Below, one piece after another: positions 62,721 through 64,000 of a stretch of DNA of 64,000 bases. The DNA is from Radicibacter daui (GTDB lineage: Bacteria > Pseudomonadota > Alphaproteobacteria > Radicibacterales > Radicibacteraceae): NCBI GenBank assembly GCA_030657355.1, contig CP131056.1, positions 3,554,501-3,618,500 on the forward strand, in the 5' to 3' direction. A program made the position numbers and the translations under genes. The notes beneath the pieces were generated by a model, which searched no databases, was not told the origin of the DNA, and worked only from the letters and a program-made list of their open reading frames with translations. Positions within the stretch are counted from its first letter, which is position 1. Every line of letters starts with the position of its first letter.

Positions 62721-63125
62721 ATGGGCGACAGCGAGAACCCGCAATCCGTACCGGCCGCCGCCGTGCGCGAGGCCGGCAAGGGCATGCTGCAAAAGCAGCT
62801 CTACGCCATCTTCACCACACCGACGAACGGGCTGGGGCCCGTCTTCGCCAACATTGAAGAACATCTGAAATTTCAGGTCGGGCTGGAAAAGCAGGGCGTC
62901 ATGTTTGCCGCCGGCCCGCTCTGGACCGATGACGGCGAGGCCTGGGAGGGCGAAGGCCTCGTCATCGTGCGCGCCGCCTCGAAGGACGAGGCACGGGCGA
63001 TTGCCGAGCGCGACCCCATGCATGTCAGCGGCGCACGCAGGTTCCGTATCCGCCCGTGGATGATCAACGAGGGGTCGCTCACCGTCCGCCTCGATTTCTC
63101 GACGCAGAGTTTCGTCATTTCCTGA
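62721..63125 (+). CDS. YciI-like protein
   Basis: Protein of 134 residues with a YCII domain (about 25-115): KQLYAIFTTPTNG, HLKFQVGLEKQGVMFAAGPL and an acidic stretch DDGEAWEGEGLVIV; His and Asp in RDPMHVSGARRFRIRPW are typical of the dimeric ferredoxin-like fold. This fold is shared with muconolactone isomerase, and YciI-like proteins occur in aromatic pathways (for example TftG). ATG 62721, not 62715, has the proper gap to GGGAGG. It is the third gene of the rightward operon. Confidence 0.85.
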   Translation: MGDSENPQSVPAAAVREAGKGMLQKQLYAIFTTPTNGLGPVFANIEEHLKFQVGLEKQGVMFAAGPLWTDDGEAWEGEGLVIVRAASKDEARAIAERDPMHVSGARRFRIRPWMINEGSLTVRLDFSTQSFVIS

Positions 63126-63159
63126 TCGCTTCAAAAAACAAGACAACAGGGAGGAAAGA

Positions 63160-64000
63160 ATGAAAGCACTGTTCGGACTGGTAACGGCCGGCCTTCTGGC
63201 CCTGCCCGGCACCCTCCTCGCCCAGGAAAGCATCAAACTGACGGTGGCCTCCAGCCACCCGACGGTCGTGCCCTGGGTCGGCATGATCAAGACCCATTTC
63301 ATGGCCCGGACCGACGAGATTCTCGCCAAATCCGGCCATTACAAGATCGACTGGACCGAGGCTTTCGGCGGCCAGATCTATCAGGCCAACGCCACCCTCT
63401 CCTCGGTCGAGGAAGGCATCACCGATATCGGCTGGGTGTTCTCCTTCCTGGAGCCGGCGCAGCTTCCGCTGAGCCAGGTTTCCACCAACACCCCGTTCAG
63501 CACCACCAACGTGCCGGTGCTGCTGGAAGTGATGCAAAACCTGCTGGAGACCAACACCGCCTTCCGCAAGGAATGGGAAAGCCACAATCTCAAGGTGCTC
63601 GGCCTTACCGCCACCGACCTTTACGACATCTACACCAAGAAGCCGCTCACCGGCATTGACGACATCAAGGGCATGAAGCTCTCCGCCCCCGGCGTGCTCG
63701 GCAACTGGCTGCGCGGCACCGGCGCCAATGCCGTCGATGGCGCGCTGACAACCTTCTACACCAACGTGCAGACCGGCGTTTCCGACGGCGTGCTGTCGCT
63801 GGCGCTCGGCGCGCTGCCGATCAAGCTTTACGAGGTTGCGCCCTACATCAACCGCTTCGATGCGGCGGCGGCCTTCTCCGGCGCCATCGCCATCAACAAG
63901 GATAGCTGGGACCGGCTGCCGGCAGAGGTGCAGGAGGCCATGATCGAGGCCGGCAAGTACTACACCAAGAGCCACGGCGAGGACATGGTGAACGGCCATG
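63160..64000 (+). CDS. TRAP transporter substrate-binding protein, cut by the window edge
   Basis: DctP-type periplasmic binding protein; 280 residues are visible and the C-terminus lies beyond the window. Signal peptide MKALFGLVTAGLLALPGTLLA, then KLTVASSHPTVVPWV, GMKLSAPGVLGNWLRGTGA and TFYTNVQTGVSDGVLS. The usual carboxylate-binding Arg position (K-x-R-[IV]) reads MKLSAPG here, so the ligand may not be a simple carboxylate bound in the standard way. GGGAGG precedes the ATG. As fourth gene of the catabolic operon it probably brings in the pathway substrate; permease genes should follow to the right. Confidence 0.9.
   Translation, partial: MKALFGLVTAGLLALPGTLLAQESIKLTVASSHPTVVPWVGMIKTHFMARTDEILAKSGHYKIDWTEAFGGQIYQANATLSSVEEGITDIGWVFSFLEPAQLPLSQVSTNTPFSTTNVPVLLEVMQNLLETNTAFRKEWESHNLKVLGLTATDLYDIYTKKPLTGIDDIKGMKLSAPGVLGNWLRGTGANAVDGALTTFYTNVQTGVSDGVLSLALGALPIKLYEVAPYINRFDAAAAFSGAIAINKDSWDRLPAEVQEAMIEAGKYYTKSHGEDMVNGH

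Overview
This 64 kb window is GC-rich (apart from one AT-rich islet) and densely coded. Its gene content points to an alphaproteobacterium, plausibly in the Rhodospirillales. Supporting signs are a DctS/DctR two-component pair beside dctPQM, a FixJ-type regulator, a fused CysNC, a psp locus controlled by PspF and sigma-54, and many TRAP and hexuronate catabolism genes. I am confident of the class, not of the genus. There is no rRNA, no CRISPR array and no recognisable phage or autonomous transposase gene. One tRNA is present, tRNA-Arg(CCT).

Left part (1-26 kb). A truncated histidine kinase is followed by a sugar-acid catabolic operon (an LgoD-like L-galactonate 5-dehydrogenase, altronate dehydratase UxaA and tagaturonate reductase UxaB) that diverges from a GntR/FCD regulator with two DNA-binding domains. 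The 3' end of that regulator runs into a family of short repeats. These repeats, in inverted orientation, bound a 1.8 kb islet carrying an AT-rich membrane protein and a nuclease-fold protein. Next come an ABC-F protein (Uup), a secreted M35-type metallopeptidase with an active-site-less paralogue, acetyl-CoA synthetase, an SDR, guanine deaminase, GTP cyclohydrolase I, a flavoprotein coupled to a YaiI-family protein, an ABC exporter, the cysD-cysNC sulfate activation operon and ArfB.

Middle part (26-46 kb). Two META-domain lipoproteins precede an exopolysaccharide locus made of three transcription units: flippase, priming transferase and GH18-like protein leftward; chain-length regulator, Wza-like export lipoprotein and a methyltransferase-like protein rightward; and WecB/TagA-type transferase, FkbM methyltransferase and polymerase leftward. 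After the tRNA lies a phage-shock locus: pspF diverges from a small membrane protein gene, pspA, pspB and pspC, with a clear sigma-54 promoter and a palindrome placed where a PspF enhancer should be. Then come ThpR, a VOC-like protein, an aldo/keto reductase and a degenerate EAL-domain protein.

Right part (45-64 kb). DctS/DctR diverge from the dctPQM C4-dicarboxylate TRAP transporter. An AbrB-Doc toxin-antitoxin pair follows, then a TesA-like esterase divergent from a YbbA/YbbP-type ABC system, and a Bax-inhibitor-1 family protein. The last 6.6 kb is a divergent catabolic cluster: intradiol ring-cleavage dioxygenase, IclR activator and an amidohydrolase on one side; a citryl-CoA-lyase-like protein, a CaiB-type CoA transferase, a YciI-like protein and a TRAP substrate-binding protein on the other. 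Between them lies a three-half-site operator of the PobR/PcaU type. This cluster is the best candidate in the window for an undescribed pathway: ring cleavage followed by CoA activation and a citryl-CoA-like split, fed by its own transporter. The other notable novelty candidates are the peptidase/pseudo-peptidase pair and the repeat-bounded islet.
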